This document shows, piece after piece, positions 54,663 to 63,472 of a DNA stretch of 64,000 nucleotides (position 1 is its first letter; every line of letters begins with the position of its first letter). Position numbers and translations under genes: made by a program. The DNA comes from Cupriavidus cauae. Its GTDB lineage: Bacteria > Pseudomonadota > Gammaproteobacteria > Burkholderiales > Burkholderiaceae. Under the pieces are notes generated by a model. The model saw only the letters and a program-made list of their open reading frames with translations, had not been told where the DNA came from and ran no database searches. Where the stretch lies: positions 1 to 64,000 of the forward strand of contig NZ_VWRN01000016.1 of the NCBI RefSeq assembly GCF_008632125.1. The letters are read 5' to 3'.

Positions 54663-56753
54663 CTACGAGCGCGCCTCGCGCGACCGGTTCGCCAGCTCCG
54701 GCGGGCCGATCTCGAAGCGGCCGCGTCCGCCGTCCTTGGCGCGGTACAGCAGCGCATCGGCCTCCTTGGCCAGCTGCTGCCACGTGATCGGGGCACCCTG
54801 GTACAGCGCGATGCCGATGCTGACATTGACGTCGACGAAGGCGCCCTCGATGAAGAAGCGCCGGCCCACCGAATGCAGGATCGCCCCGGCCACGCGCACC
54901 GCGACATCGGGCCGGTCGATGTCCTCCATCACGATGGCGAACTCGTCCCCGCCCAGGCGCGCCACCGCGTCGCGCTCGCGCACGCAGCGCTGCACGCGCT
55001 TGGCGAAGCTCTGCAGCAGCTGGTCGCCGGCCGCGTGCCCATAGTGGTCGTTGACCGCCTTGAAGCGGTCCATGTCGAGGTAGAGGAGCGCCATCAAGCG
55101 CTCCTGCGAACGGCTGCGCGCCATCGCCTCGGCGAGCCGCGTCTCGAAGGCGCTGCGGTTCAGCAGCTGCGTCAGGTGGTCCAGGCGCGAGATCTGCGCC
55201 AGCCGCAGCGTCTCGAGCTTGCGCGCGGTGATGTCCTGCACGTGGACATGCACGCCCTCGACGCGGCTGCCGTCGGCACTCCACTCGGGCCGGAAATTGG
55301 TCTCGGTGCAGTGGTAGTCGGGGTCGTGGAATTCGGTCTCGAAGGTGACCGCGGTGCCGGCCAGCGCCTGCTGCAGATACGGCTGGATGCGCGCGTAGCG
55401 GGCCTCGCCCAGCAGCTCGCGCAGCGTCATGCCGCGCAGCTGATCGAGCGGAATGCCGAAGGTGCGCTCGTAGGCGAGGTTGTTGAAGACGTAGCGCTCT
55501 TCGGTGTCGATGAAGGCCAGCAGCGAGGGCAGCGTGTCGGTGACCGCGCGCAGGCGCGCCTCGCTGCGATGCAGCTGTTCGCGGCGCTCGCGCACGTCGC
55601 GCATCAGCCGGGCGAAGGCGCGCGCCAGCACGCCGATCTCGTCGTGGCGATCGGTCGACAGCCGCTCGAAGGCCGACAGGTCGCGCGCGCTGTCGCGCAC
55701 CACGCGCCGCAACTGCGCCAGCGGCGCGAACATCCAGTGCACCGCGAACCAGTTCAGCATCGCCACCATGCCGACGGCCACCGCGGACCACAGCAGGAAG
55801 CGCTGCTGCATCGCGTGCAAGGGCTGGAAGGCTTCCTTGGCCGGCAGCACCGCGACCAGTTCCCAGCCGGTGGTGGCCATCAGATACCGTGCGATGACCG
55901 GCTGGCGCGGGGTCAGGAATTCGAACGTGGCCGGTTGCGCCTGCACCCCGCAGGTCTCGCCCTGCGCGCGCGCCGGTCGTCCCACCTGCTGCTGCAACCG
56001 GTGCTGCACGTAAACCGGTTGGGGCCCGGCCGAGACCAGGCAATAGAAGCCGGTGCTGCCGATCGGGCTGTGCGGCACCTCCACCAGGAAGTTGGAGCGC
56101 CCCAGGTCGATCCAGCCGCCTACCAGTCCGAGGAAGGTCTTGTCGTCCGAGACGATCGGCACGGCCAGCAGCACGCCGACCGAACCATCGGCCCGCGCCC
56201 GGATCGGCGGGCTGATCACGGGCGCCAGCGTGCGTGCGGTCTCGCGAAAGTAGGTGCGGTCCGCGACCGATACCACGGTGCCGTCGCGGGCCAGCAGCAT
56301 GCCCCTGGCGTCGACCACGACGGCGCTGTTGAAGGTGCCGGGAATCGGCAGCGCGCGGCTGAGCATCGCCTGCAACTGGGCGGGCGGCGCGTCCATCATG
56401 GTCTTGAATTGCGGGGCCAGGTGTTCGAGCAAGATCAGGCGATCGCTGACCGCCGTGTCCAGTTGCTCCGCGGTCAGCTTGACCACGGAATCCTGCTGCG
56501 CCTGCAGGGCGTCACGCAGATCGGCGTGGGCCGATTGCAGCGAGCCGACCACGATGGCGGCGCCAAGCACGGTCGACAGACCGGCGGTGACCAGCGCGAT
56601 GCGGGTCGTCAACGACAGCGCGAAACGCGGACGACGTGTCTGTGCCGCGGGCGCTTGCGCGCGGCGATCGTCGTTCGGTGTGTCGGGCGGTCCTTTCTGC
56701 GGTGCGTTGGGCGAGGCGTCGAGCAAGGGGGACGGGTGCATGCGTGCCCGCAA
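54663..56753 (-). CDS. Membrane diguanylate cyclase: Cache-HAMP-PAS-GGDEF
   Basis: A 696-residue sensor. A cytoplasmic lead of 45 residues precedes membrane segment 1 (about 50-70), a periplasmic double-Cache-like domain (about 75-325, with VVVDARGMLLARDG and WIDLGRSNFLVEVPHSPIG), membrane segment 2 (about 330-350), a HAMP domain, a PAS domain (about 400-520, TLPSLLAFIDTEERYVFNNLAYERTFG) and a GGDEF domain with an intact VARLGGDEFAIVMED. It should make c-di-GMP in response to a periplasmic small molecule. ATG 56753 is the first in-frame start (ATG 56741 is the next). It is divergent from the GGDEF-EAL gene across 233 bp. Confidence 0.92.
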   Translation of the reverse strand: MRARMHPSPLLDASPNAPQKGPPDTPNDDRRAQAPAAQTRRPRFALSLTTRIALVTAGLSTVLGAAIVVGSLQSAHADLRDALQAQQDSVVKLTAEQLDTAVSDRLILLEHLAPQFKTMMDAPPAQLQAMLSRALPIPGTFNSAVVVDARGMLLARDGTVVSVADRTYFRETARTLAPVISPPIRARADGSVGVLLAVPIVSDDKTFLGLVGGWIDLGRSNFLVEVPHSPIGSTGFYCLVSAGPQPVYVQHRLQQQVGRPARAQGETCGVQAQPATFEFLTPRQPVIARYLMATTGWELVAVLPAKEAFQPLHAMQQRFLLWSAVAVGMVAMLNWFAVHWMFAPLAQLRRVVRDSARDLSAFERLSTDRHDEIGVLARAFARLMRDVRERREQLHRSEARLRAVTDTLPSLLAFIDTEERYVFNNLAYERTFGIPLDQLRGMTLRELLGEARYARIQPYLQQALAGTAVTFETEFHDPDYHCTETNFRPEWSADGSRVEGVHVHVQDITARKLETLRLAQISRLDHLTQLLNRSAFETRLAEAMARSRSQERLMALLYLDMDRFKAVNDHYGHAAGDQLLQSFAKRVQRCVRERDAVARLGGDEFAIVMEDIDRPDVAVRVAGAILHSVGRRFFIEGAFVDVNVSIGIALYQGAPITWQQLAKEADALLYRAKDGGRGRFEIGPPELANRSREARS

Positions 56754-56986
56754 GGGCGTTCCCCGGGGTCGGCGGGTTCCGTAGGCGTCACCGTATCACA
56801 TCGAGCGGCATGGTGCGAGTAGCCGGGGCGGGCCTGGCGGCTGTCGCAAAGTGCATTTCGCGCGGTATAGTCCAAGCCGTGATCGGAGCCTGGACGCCAG
56901 CGGCATCGGTGCCGGTCACCGCTCTGGCGCCACGCTCCGGCGCCCCAATCCAGGCCGCCCCGCCGCCCCGCCGCCTTGCTACCGCG

Positions 56987-59806
56987 ATGAAACTGCCTTC
57001 GCTTCCTCCTGCCGTCCTGGCTCTGCTGGTCGTGGCCGCCGGCGCCTGCGTCACCGCGGTGGCCGCCGTGCAGACCGCCGCGTGGAGCGAGCGGGCCGCC
57101 GCGCAGCGCCTCGATGCGATGCTGACGGCGAGCGTAATGGCGGTGCGCCAGCGTCTCGACACCGGCGAGCGTCTGCTGCGCGGAGCCAGCGGCCTGCTGG
57201 GGGCCGATCCCGACACCACGCGCGACCAATGGCGCGCCTATATGCTTGCCACGCAGGTCGACGATCTGCCGGCCGGCATCCACTCGGTCGGCTATGCCAG
57301 ATTGACGGATGCATCCGGGCTGGAGGCGCTGATCGACACCGTCCGCGCCGACGGCCTGCCCGCCTTCGACGTGTTTCCGCGCGGCGAGCGCGAGGTCTAC
57401 GCGCCTGGCATCTATGTCGAGCCCTTCGCCGGCCGCACCATCGGCGCGCTGGGCTTCGACCATCTGTCCGACCCGGCCCGCCGCGCGGCGGCAGAAGCGG
57501 CGCGCGACGCGATGCAGGCGCGCATGACTTCCCGCGTGACGCTGCTGCGCGAGGCCCATCGCAGCGTCGCGCTGCAGGGCACGGTGCTGTATCTGCCGGT
57601 CTACCGCAACGGCATGCCGCTGAACGCGGTGGATGAGCGCCGGCACGCCGTGCTCGGCTATGTCTATGCCGCCTACCGGCTCGGCGACCTGCTTGCCGAT
57701 GCCGCGGCGATCCATGGCGGCAAGCTCTCGCTGTCGCTGTATCAGGGGCGGCCCTCCGCCGCCAGCACCGTGCTGCTGGCCCGGGCGGGCGGCGAGGCGG
57801 CGCCGCGCACGCATTCGCATCCGCTGCGCCAACTCGATCGCGAGCTGTCGTTCGGCGGCCAGACCTGGACCGTGCGCGCGAGCACGCTGCCCGCCTTCGA
57901 AGACGGCGGCCCCGCCCCGGTACCGCTGGTGATCGCGGCCGGCACGCTCGGCACCGTGCTGCTCGGCGCTCTGGTGTGGCATCTGGCCGCGCGGCGCCGC
58001 AACGCCGAACGTGCCAGGCAGTCGGCCGACGTGGTGGCGCAGCGGCACGCGCGCCTGCTCGACCATGCGCCGATCTGCGTGATCGGGTTCGACCGGCACG
58101 GCACGATCACCTCGATCAATCGCCCCGGCGAGCAGATGCTGTGGTACCAGGCGCACGAACTGGTCGGACGCATTCCGTACAGCGCGCTGCACGAACCGGG
58201 AGAACTCGCCGCGCGGGCCCGCGCACTGTCCGCCGAACTGGGCCAGCCGGTGGCGCCGGGTTTCGAAGCGCTGATCGCCAAGCCGCGCCTCGGGCTGGTC
58301 GACGAGCACACCTGGCATTACGTGCGCAAGGGCGGTTCGACGCTGCCCGTGCAATTGACGCTGTTGCCGCTGCCGGGGGCCGGTGGCGACGCCGGCAGGC
58401 ACCAAGGCGACGCGGGAGAGGACGGCGCCGGCGGCTACCTGGCGATTGCCCACGATCTGACCGAGCGCCGGCGCGCCGATGCCTATATCGATCATCTCGC
58501 GCACCACGACACGCTGACCGGGCTGCCCAACCGCGACTATCTGAGCGGCCGTGCCGACGCGCTGCTGCAGGCGATCGGTGCCCGTGACGGACGGGTTGCC
58601 TTGCTGCTGATCGACCTCGACCAATTCAAGCGCATCAACGATTCGCTCGGACACCATGTCGGCGACGACGTGCTGCGCACCATGGCCGACCGGCTGCGCG
58701 CCGCCGTGCGCCGGGCCGACCTGGCGGCGCGGATGGATGGCGACGAGTTCGCCGTGGTGTTGTCGGACATCGCCGATGAAAGCGAGGCCGAACTGGCGGC
58801 CGCCAAGATCGTCGCGCGGCTGTCCGAGGAATTGCGGCTGGGCGGCGTACGGCTGCGCGTCGTGCCGTCGATCGGCATGGCGCTGTTCCCGGCAGACGGC
58901 AATACCGTCGCCGACCTGCTGCAGGCGGCCGATGCGGCGTTGCATGCCGCCAAGCAGGGCGGCCGCGGCCAGGTGCGCCGCTTCTCGCCGGACATGAAGG
59001 AGGCGTCGCTGGCCCGCTTCACCATCGAGGGCCTGCTGCGGCGCGCGCTGGTCGAGCAGGAATTCACGCTGCGCTATCAGCCGCTGGTCGACACCGCCAG
59101 CCAGCGCATCGTCGGCGTCGAGGCGCTGCTGTCGTGGCACACCCCGGAGCGTGGCGCGATGCAGCCGGGTCAGTTCATCCCGATCGCCGAGCAGTGCGGG
59201 CTGATCGTGCCGATCAGCGAATGGGTCCTGGCGACCGCCTGCCGCGAAATCCAGACGCTGCGGATGCGCACCGGCATCGACCTCGAGGTCGCGGTCAATA
59301 TTTCGCCGCCGCATCTGCAGCAGGCGGACTTTCCCGAGTTGGTCGACCGCTGCCTGCGCGAAAGCGGGCTGCCGGCCCGCAATCTGGCGATCGAAGTCAC
59401 CGAGGGCATTTTGATCGAGGGCACGCCGCAGACCATCGAGGCGTTCCGCGGCATCCGCGCGCTCGGTGTGGGCCTGTCGATCGACGACTTCGGCACCGGC
59501 TATTCGGGTTTGAGCTATCTGACGCGGCTGCCGATCAACAAGCTGAAGATCGACCGCTCCTTCGTCGCCAACCTCGCCGGCGGCGACAGCAATGACGAAG
59601 ACCGCGCGGTGGTGGCGGCGATCATCGCGCTCGGCCATCAGTTGCGGCTGCAGGTGGTGGCCGAGGGCGTCGAAACCGCCGACCAGTTCCACTTCCTGCG
59701 GGAGCAGGGCTGCGACGCGGTGCAGGGCTTCCTGTTCGGTGCCGGCGTGCCGCTGGCGGAGCTGATCGAGCGCTGCGAGCAGGGCGTGACGTTGCAGCCG
59801 GTGTAG
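56987..59806 (+). CDS. CHASE-PAS-GGDEF-EAL protein with altered GGDEF and EAL motifs
   Basis: A 939-residue membrane protein: membrane segment 1 (about 5-28), a periplasmic CHASE domain (about 45-280), membrane segment 2 (about 310-330), a PAS domain (about 355-480), GGDEF (about 500-660) and EAL (about 680-930). The cyclase motif reads MDGDEF instead of GGDEF, so cyclase activity is doubtful. In the EAL domain Glu of EALLSW is kept but the usual Arg (EALLRW) is Ser. The other catalytic residues (VNISP, EVTEG, IDDFGTGYS, LKIDRSF, AEGVET, QGFLF) are present. It may be a phosphodiesterase with altered substrate binding or a c-di-GMP sensor. ATG 56987 was chosen from the membrane segment position. 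Confidence 0.9.
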   Translation: MKLPSLPPAVLALLVVAAGACVTAVAAVQTAAWSERAAAQRLDAMLTASVMAVRQRLDTGERLLRGASGLLGADPDTTRDQWRAYMLATQVDDLPAGIHSVGYARLTDASGLEALIDTVRADGLPAFDVFPRGEREVYAPGIYVEPFAGRTIGALGFDHLSDPARRAAAEAARDAMQARMTSRVTLLREAHRSVALQGTVLYLPVYRNGMPLNAVDERRHAVLGYVYAAYRLGDLLADAAAIHGGKLSLSLYQGRPSAASTVLLARAGGEAAPRTHSHPLRQLDRELSFGGQTWTVRASTLPAFEDGGPAPVPLVIAAGTLGTVLLGALVWHLAARRRNAERARQSADVVAQRHARLLDHAPICVIGFDRHGTITSINRPGEQMLWYQAHELVGRIPYSALHEPGELAARARALSAELGQPVAPGFEALIAKPRLGLVDEHTWHYVRKGGSTLPVQLTLLPLPGAGGDAGRHQGDAGEDGAGGYLAIAHDLTERRRADAYIDHLAHHDTLTGLPNRDYLSGRADALLQAIGARDGRVALLLIDLDQFKRINDSLGHHVGDDVLRTMADRLRAAVRRADLAARMDGDEFAVVLSDIADESEAELAAAKIVARLSEELRLGGVRLRVVPSIGMALFPADGNTVADLLQAADAALHAAKQGGRGQVRRFSPDMKEASLARFTIEGLLRRALVEQEFTLRYQPLVDTASQRIVGVEALLSWHTPERGAMQPGQFIPIAEQCGLIVPISEWVLATACREIQTLRMRTGIDLEVAVNISPPHLQQADFPELVDRCLRESGLPARNLAIEVTEGILIEGTPQTIEAFRGIRALGVGLSIDDFGTGYSGLSYLTRLPINKLKIDRSFVANLAGGDSNDEDRAVVAAIIALGHQLRLQVVAEGVETADQFHFLREQGCDAVQGFLFGAGVPLAELIERCEQGVTLQPV

Positions 59807-59827
59807 CGCCGCGTTGGCGAGGGGGTT

Positions 59828-59843
59828 CGCAGAAACGGGTACG
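59828..59843 (-). repeat. Dispersed iteron copy
   Basis: Exact CGCAGAAACGGGTACG 22 bp after the stop of the GGDEF-EAL gene. Confidence 0.9.
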
Positions 59844-59953
59844 TTTCGGCGTGGGGCGCGCGGCGGCGGATCGTACGGTGCGGCCCTCGGGGGTTCGCGG
59901 TCTCCGAGCCTTCCGCGATCTCCGCAATCAGGCAATCCCGGCAATCCCGGCAC

Positions 59954-59985
59954 CAAAAAAAGAAGCCGCCAGTTGCCTGGCGGCT
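59954..59985 (-). terminator. Minus-strand terminator without an evident gene
   Basis: AGCCGCCAG-TTGC-CTGGCGGCT is followed on the minus strand by TTCTTTTTTT. No intact minus-strand gene lies upstream of it, so it may belong to a decayed element. Confidence 0.7.
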
Positions 59986-60003
59986 CGTCGGGAATGCGTC
60001 GGA

Positions 60004-60201
60004 GGGGTCAATTAACTCTGGCGCAGGTCAGAGTTTAATTCACTTAAGGCGTTTTGTCACTGCTTGTAATATTTACCCTTTCCGTTGTGGGGTCAAGCTG
60101 ATGCCGTCGCGCAACAGTTGCGTCCTTACATCGCCGATCGCCGTCCCGGGGCGATGCGCATGTCCGAAAACGGCTTGCCATTGGCGGACGACAGGGGTCA
60201 A
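60004..60201. other. Possible remnant of a mobile element with GGGGTCAA repeats
   Basis: GGGGTCAA occurs three times in the same orientation (60004, 60089, 60194) within 200 bp, with an inverted repeat AACTCTG/CAGAGTT at 60014-60034 and locally AT-rich DNA. A minus-strand frame of 62 residues (60073-60261) crosses it without recognisable family features. The whole 59807-60291 spacer otherwise holds one iteron, the minus-strand terminator and the promoter of the DMT gene. Confidence 0.35.
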
Positions 60202-60291
60202 ATCCGCCCATCCGCGCACAGTCGCGCACTCGACGCACACCCCCGCGCATTCACCGCGCATTCACCGCGCGCCACAAGCGCCGATCCCGTC

Positions 60292-61203
60292 ATGACTCCC
60301 GCCGATTTCCTCCGCCTGCTGTCGCTGTCCGCCATCTGGGGCGCCAGCTTTCTCTTTATCCGTGTCGGCGCGCCGGTGCTCGGTCCGCTGACCGCCGCCT
60401 TCGTGCGCGTGGTCATCGGTGCGCTGGCGTTGGCGGTAATCCTCGCCGCGCTGCGTATCCGCTGGGACATGCGCGGCAAATGGGGCCGCGTGATGGTGCT
60501 CGGCGCCGTCAATTCCGGCATCCCCTTCGTGATGTACTCGGTGGCCGCGCTGTGGCTGCCGGCCGGCTATTCGGCGGTGTTCAACGCCATGACGCCGTTG
60601 ATGGGCGTGCTGATCGGCGCGCTGTTTTTCGCCGAACGCATGACGCTGGCCAAGGGCGCGGGCGTACTGATCGGCGTGGCCGGCGTCGCGGTGTTGACGC
60701 GGACCGGACCGGTCGCGTTCAGTCTTGAAGTGCTTTTCGGTGCGCTCGCTTGCCTCGCCGCCACCGCCTGCTATGGCCTGGCCGGCTTTCTGACGCGCCG
60801 CTGGATCAGCCAGCAGGGCGGGCTGGATGCGCGGCTGGTGGCAGCGGGCAGCATGGTCGGCGCGACGCTGTTCCTGCTGCCGTTTTGCGTGGCGGCCCTG
60901 GTCCGCGAGAACACGCTGCCCGCGGTCAGTGCCGGCGTCTGGGCGGCGATGGCGGCGCTGGGCATCGTCTGTACCGCGCTGGCCTACATCCTCTACTTCC
61001 GGCTGATCGCCGATATCGGACCGGTGCGGGCGCTCAGCGTGACCTTCCTGATTCCGCCGTTCGGCATCGTGTGGGGCGCGGTGTTTCTGGGCGAGTCGCT
61101 GTCCTGGGCGCACGCGGTGGGCGGGGCGCTGATCGGCGTGGCGTTGTGGCTGGTGTTGAGGCCGGCGACGGTGCCGGCGGTGCCGGCCGCCGGGCGGCCG
61201 TGA
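60292..61203 (+). CDS. DMT-superfamily (EamA) transporter
   Basis: A 303-residue inner-membrane exporter with ten hydrophobic segments arranged as two EamA repeats. The first repeat starts LLSLSAIWGASFLFIRVGAPVLGPLTAAFVR, and the second ends LSVTFLIPPFGIVWGAVFLGESLSWAHAVGGALI, with the typical Pro-Pro and Gly-Glu. Members export amino acids or other metabolites; the substrate cannot be told. ATG 60292 was chosen because it lies directly before the first membrane segment; no strong ribosome binding site is visible. Confidence 0.88.
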   Translation: MTPADFLRLLSLSAIWGASFLFIRVGAPVLGPLTAAFVRVVIGALALAVILAALRIRWDMRGKWGRVMVLGAVNSGIPFVMYSVAALWLPAGYSAVFNAMTPLMGVLIGALFFAERMTLAKGAGVLIGVAGVAVLTRTGPVAFSLEVLFGALACLAATACYGLAGFLTRRWISQQGGLDARLVAAGSMVGATLFLLPFCVAALVRENTLPAVSAGVWAAMAALGIVCTALAYILYFRLIADIGPVRALSVTFLIPPFGIVWGAVFLGESLSWAHAVGGALIGVALWLVLRPATVPAVPAAGRP

Positions 61204-61244
61204 GCGGTCTGCGATCGTGATCGAATGAGAAGGCGTCGGCTCGC

Positions 61245-61538
61245 CTAGGCGGGAGTCGCCCCTGCCGCGCGGCCGCCCTGGCCCGCAAGACTGGCGGCGG
61301 TGACGTTATAGCGTTCGCGCACCAGCATGATGACCTGCCGCGCATGGCGCAGGTCGCGGACGGCATCGTCGTCGCATCGTTCGGGAAAGTCGACTTCCGC
61401 GCTCCAGTTGCAGCCGGTATGGTCCGGCCGGTGCACGCACACCGCGCGCAGCTGGCAATCATGGCAACCCGGCTGCTCGCGCAACTGCCGCGCCAGGATG
61501 CGTTTCAGTTCGGTCAACGGCTTGAACAGGCGTTCCAT
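61245..61538 (-). CDS. Small cysteine-rich protein, 97 residues
   Basis: I do not recognise the family by name. After a helical start (MERLFKPLTELKRILARQL) come four cysteines in CHDCQLRAVCVHRPDHTGCNW and a fifth in FPERCDDDAVRDL, spaced as in a metal-binding or redox knuckle. RDLRHARQVIMLVRERYNV forms a second helix. No signal peptide is present. It is convergent with the DMT gene. A series of hairpins lies upstream (61615-61824), perhaps its leader. Zinc or iron-sulfur binding is plausible from the spacing only. Confidence 0.6.
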   Translation of the reverse strand: MERLFKPLTELKRILARQLREQPGCHDCQLRAVCVHRPDHTGCNWSAEVDFPERCDDDAVRDLRHARQVIMLVRERYNVTAASLAGQGGRAAGATPA

Positions 61539-61614
61539 CGCGAAGCTCCATCGGTGCCATCGGGTGGGCCGGCATGGCGAAGCGGCGGACAGCCAGTGGA
61601 AGGCGCTCGATGCG

Positions 61615-61824
61615 CCGGCGCGAGAAGCGCGCCGGGCGACGGAAGTTCCGGCTGCCGCGCCCTGGACGGGCGCCCGGAAAGACACGCCGTGCAGAAGCAC
61701 GGCGCCAGGAATAAAAAGGTGGCTTTGCTTGCCGACGGAGTTTGGCGATCAAGAAAGCGGGGTCTGGTTGCTTCCCTGATCCTCCGGCGACTGGCTACTG
61801 CCAAACGCTCCGCGGTACGGAGCG
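61615..61824 (-). ncRNA. Candidate structured leader or small RNA
   Basis: Hairpins CCGGCGCG/CGCGCCGG (61615-61635, loop AGAAG), GCGCCC/GGGCGC (61657-61673), CGCCGTGC/GCACGGCG (61685-61704, loop AGAA) and CGCTCCG/CGGAGCG (61806-61824). On the minus strand they would precede the Cys-rich small protein gene. No RNA family is recognised. Confidence 0.3.
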
Positions 61825-61970
61825 GTCCCCACAAAAGACGGTTGTCGGACACCGCCAGGCGGCGTCGCGGAATTCGTGCGGCGGGCGCGAGCGTTGCGCT
61901 GCCGGCTTGGTCTGCGACGCCACCGTGAAACTCGGGTGTCGGCGTCGTCAGACAGTGATGCGATAGTAAA

Positions 61971-61985
61971 TGAGAATTGATCTCA
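61971..61985. promoter_or_regulatory. Fur-box-like palindrome without a clear target gene
   Basis: TGAGAATTGATCTCA within AATGAGA-ATTGA-TCTCATT closely fits the TGAGAATxATTCTCA form of Fur sites. The nearest starts are 430 bp away (Cys-rich protein) and on the far side of asparaginase, so its target is unclear. Confidence 0.45.
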
Positions 61986-62039
61986 TTACAAGTATTGATT
62001 GGGGGAGATACATCCTGTTACTCCTCCTTTGATGGAGGG

Positions 62040-62071
62040 CGCCGAGGGCAGACGGGCAGCCACCCTCGGCG
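62040..62071. terminator. GC-rich hairpin after the asparaginase gene
   Basis: CGCCGAGGG/CCCTCGGCG with a 14-nt loop lies 18 nt downstream of the stop codon. There is no clear T-run, so termination is uncertain. Confidence 0.4.
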
Positions 62072-62089
62072 CGTCAGCGTTTCGAGACT

Positions 62090-63253
62090 TCAGTACTTCC
62101 ACAAAATCTTCTGCAGCTCGCGCGTGTCGTTGGTCTTGGTCAAGGCCAACGCGGTCAGGATGCGCGCCTTCTGCGGCAGCTGGTCGTCCACCACCACCCA
62201 GTCGTACTTGTCGTCGGGCTGCTCGCCGTTGCGGATGACCACGCCGCTGCCGGTGCGCGAGGCGCGGACGATCTGTACGCCCTTGGCGCGTGCGGCCTTC
62301 AGCGGTTCGACCATGTACTCGCCGACGCTGCCATTACCGGTGCCGGCATAGACGATCGCCTTGGCGCCGTTCCTGACCGCTGCGTCGACGCTGCCCGGGT
62401 TGGCGTTGCCGTACGCATAGACGATCGCCACTTCAGGCAGGCGGTCGATCCGGTCGATGTCCCATTCGGTCGCGGTGGTGTGCGGACGAGCCGGCAGGCG
62501 GTAATACAGCGTGCGGCCCTCGACCACGTAGCCCAGCGGGCCGAACGGCGAGCGGAAGGTCTCGGTCTTGAAGGTGTTGCTCTTGGTGACGTCACGGCCC
62601 GTGTGGATCTCGTCGTTCAGCACCACCAGCGTGCCCTTGCCCTTGGACTCCGGGCTGGAAGCGACCAGCACCGCGTCGTACAGGTTCAGCGCGCCGTCGG
62701 CGCCCAGCGCCGTCCCCGGACGCATGGAGCCGACCACCACCACCGGCTTGTCGCTCTTGAGCGTCAGGTTCAGGAAGTAGGCCGTCTCTTCAATGGTGTC
62801 GGTGCCGTGCGTAATCACGACGCCGTCCACGTCCGGCTGCTTCAGCAGTTCCGAGACGCGTTTGCCGAGCTTGAGCAGACGCTCGTTGTTGAAGCTCTCC
62901 GAACCGATCTGGAAGATCTGCTCGCCCTTGACGTTGGCGACCTTCGAGATTTCGGGAACCGACGCGATGATCTTGTCGACCGGCACCACCGCGGACTGGT
63001 AGGCGGCGGTATTGATGGCCGAGGCGCCGGCGCCGGCGATGGTGCCGCCGGTGCCGACGATCACGATATTGGCCTTGCGGACCTGGCTCGGCGCGGTCGC
63101 CGCAGGGGCCGTGGCGGCTTCCGGAGCCGTCGTCGCGGCGGGTGCGGCGGGTGCGACGACGGTCTGTGCGTGGGCGGCGCCGGTGAGCAGGCCGGCGCAA
63201 AGCAGTAGCGCGGCGATCGGACGGACGGGGTGAAGGGTGGTGGTACGGGCCAT
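62090..63253 (-). CDS. ansB: Periplasmic type II L-asparaginase
   Basis: A 387-residue precursor with a signal peptide (cleavage near AGLLTGAAHAQ), an Ala/Pro/Thr-rich linker of about 30 residues, and the asparaginase fold. First catalytic Thr: IVIVGTGGTIAGAG. Second signature: VDGVVITHGTDTIEETAYFL (Thr-Asp pair). VVVVGSMRPGTALGADGALN and AIVYAGTGNGSVGEYM are also typical. It hydrolyses asparagine, and often glutamine, to the acid and ammonia in the periplasm. ATG 63253 follows AGAGGAGCATC. The gene stands alone. The 219-bp spacer to the chemoreceptor gene carries its promoter. Confidence 0.95.
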   Translation of the reverse strand: MARTTTLHPVRPIAALLLCAGLLTGAAHAQTVVAPAAPAATTAPEAATAPAATAPSQVRKANIVIVGTGGTIAGAGASAINTAAYQSAVVPVDKIIASVPEISKVANVKGEQIFQIGSESFNNERLLKLGKRVSELLKQPDVDGVVITHGTDTIEETAYFLNLTLKSDKPVVVVGSMRPGTALGADGALNLYDAVLVASSPESKGKGTLVVLNDEIHTGRDVTKSNTFKTETFRSPFGPLGYVVEGRTLYYRLPARPHTTATEWDIDRIDRLPEVAIVYAYGNANPGSVDAAVRNGAKAIVYAGTGNGSVGEYMVEPLKAARAKGVQIVRASRTGSGVVIRNGEQPDDKYDWVVVDDQLPQKARILTALALTKTNDTRELQKILWKY

Positions 63254-63472
63254 GATGCTCCTCTGAATGGATGGCTTCGCGTCGCCTTGTGAGCGCGCGG
63301 CCGTGTGCAACTGTCCTTGTTGGTATTGAGTCCCTGCGCTCGCGGGCCGGATGTTCACCGGCTTACGTCAAGCGCAGAGCGTGGACTATACACACGACAC
63401 GGTAGGCCATCCAGAGGCACCCAGCACGTCCCGTCAACATGCCAAGTCACCCTCCCGCCTGGGTCTTCCAGA

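Larger units (their letters stand above)
61539..62089. other. Spacer with hairpins and a Fur-like palindrome
   Basis: These 551 bp between the Cys-rich gene and the asparaginase stop have no convincing gene. They hold four hairpins (61615-61824), a T-poor AT-rich zone near 61960-62030 with a Fur-like palindrome at 61971-61985, and a GC-rich hairpin just after the asparaginase gene. Confidence 0.5.

Noticed and set aside
56609..59956. 1115-codon minus-strand frame
   Set aside because: It is antisense to the CHASE-PAS-GGDEF-EAL gene, whose motifs are clear.
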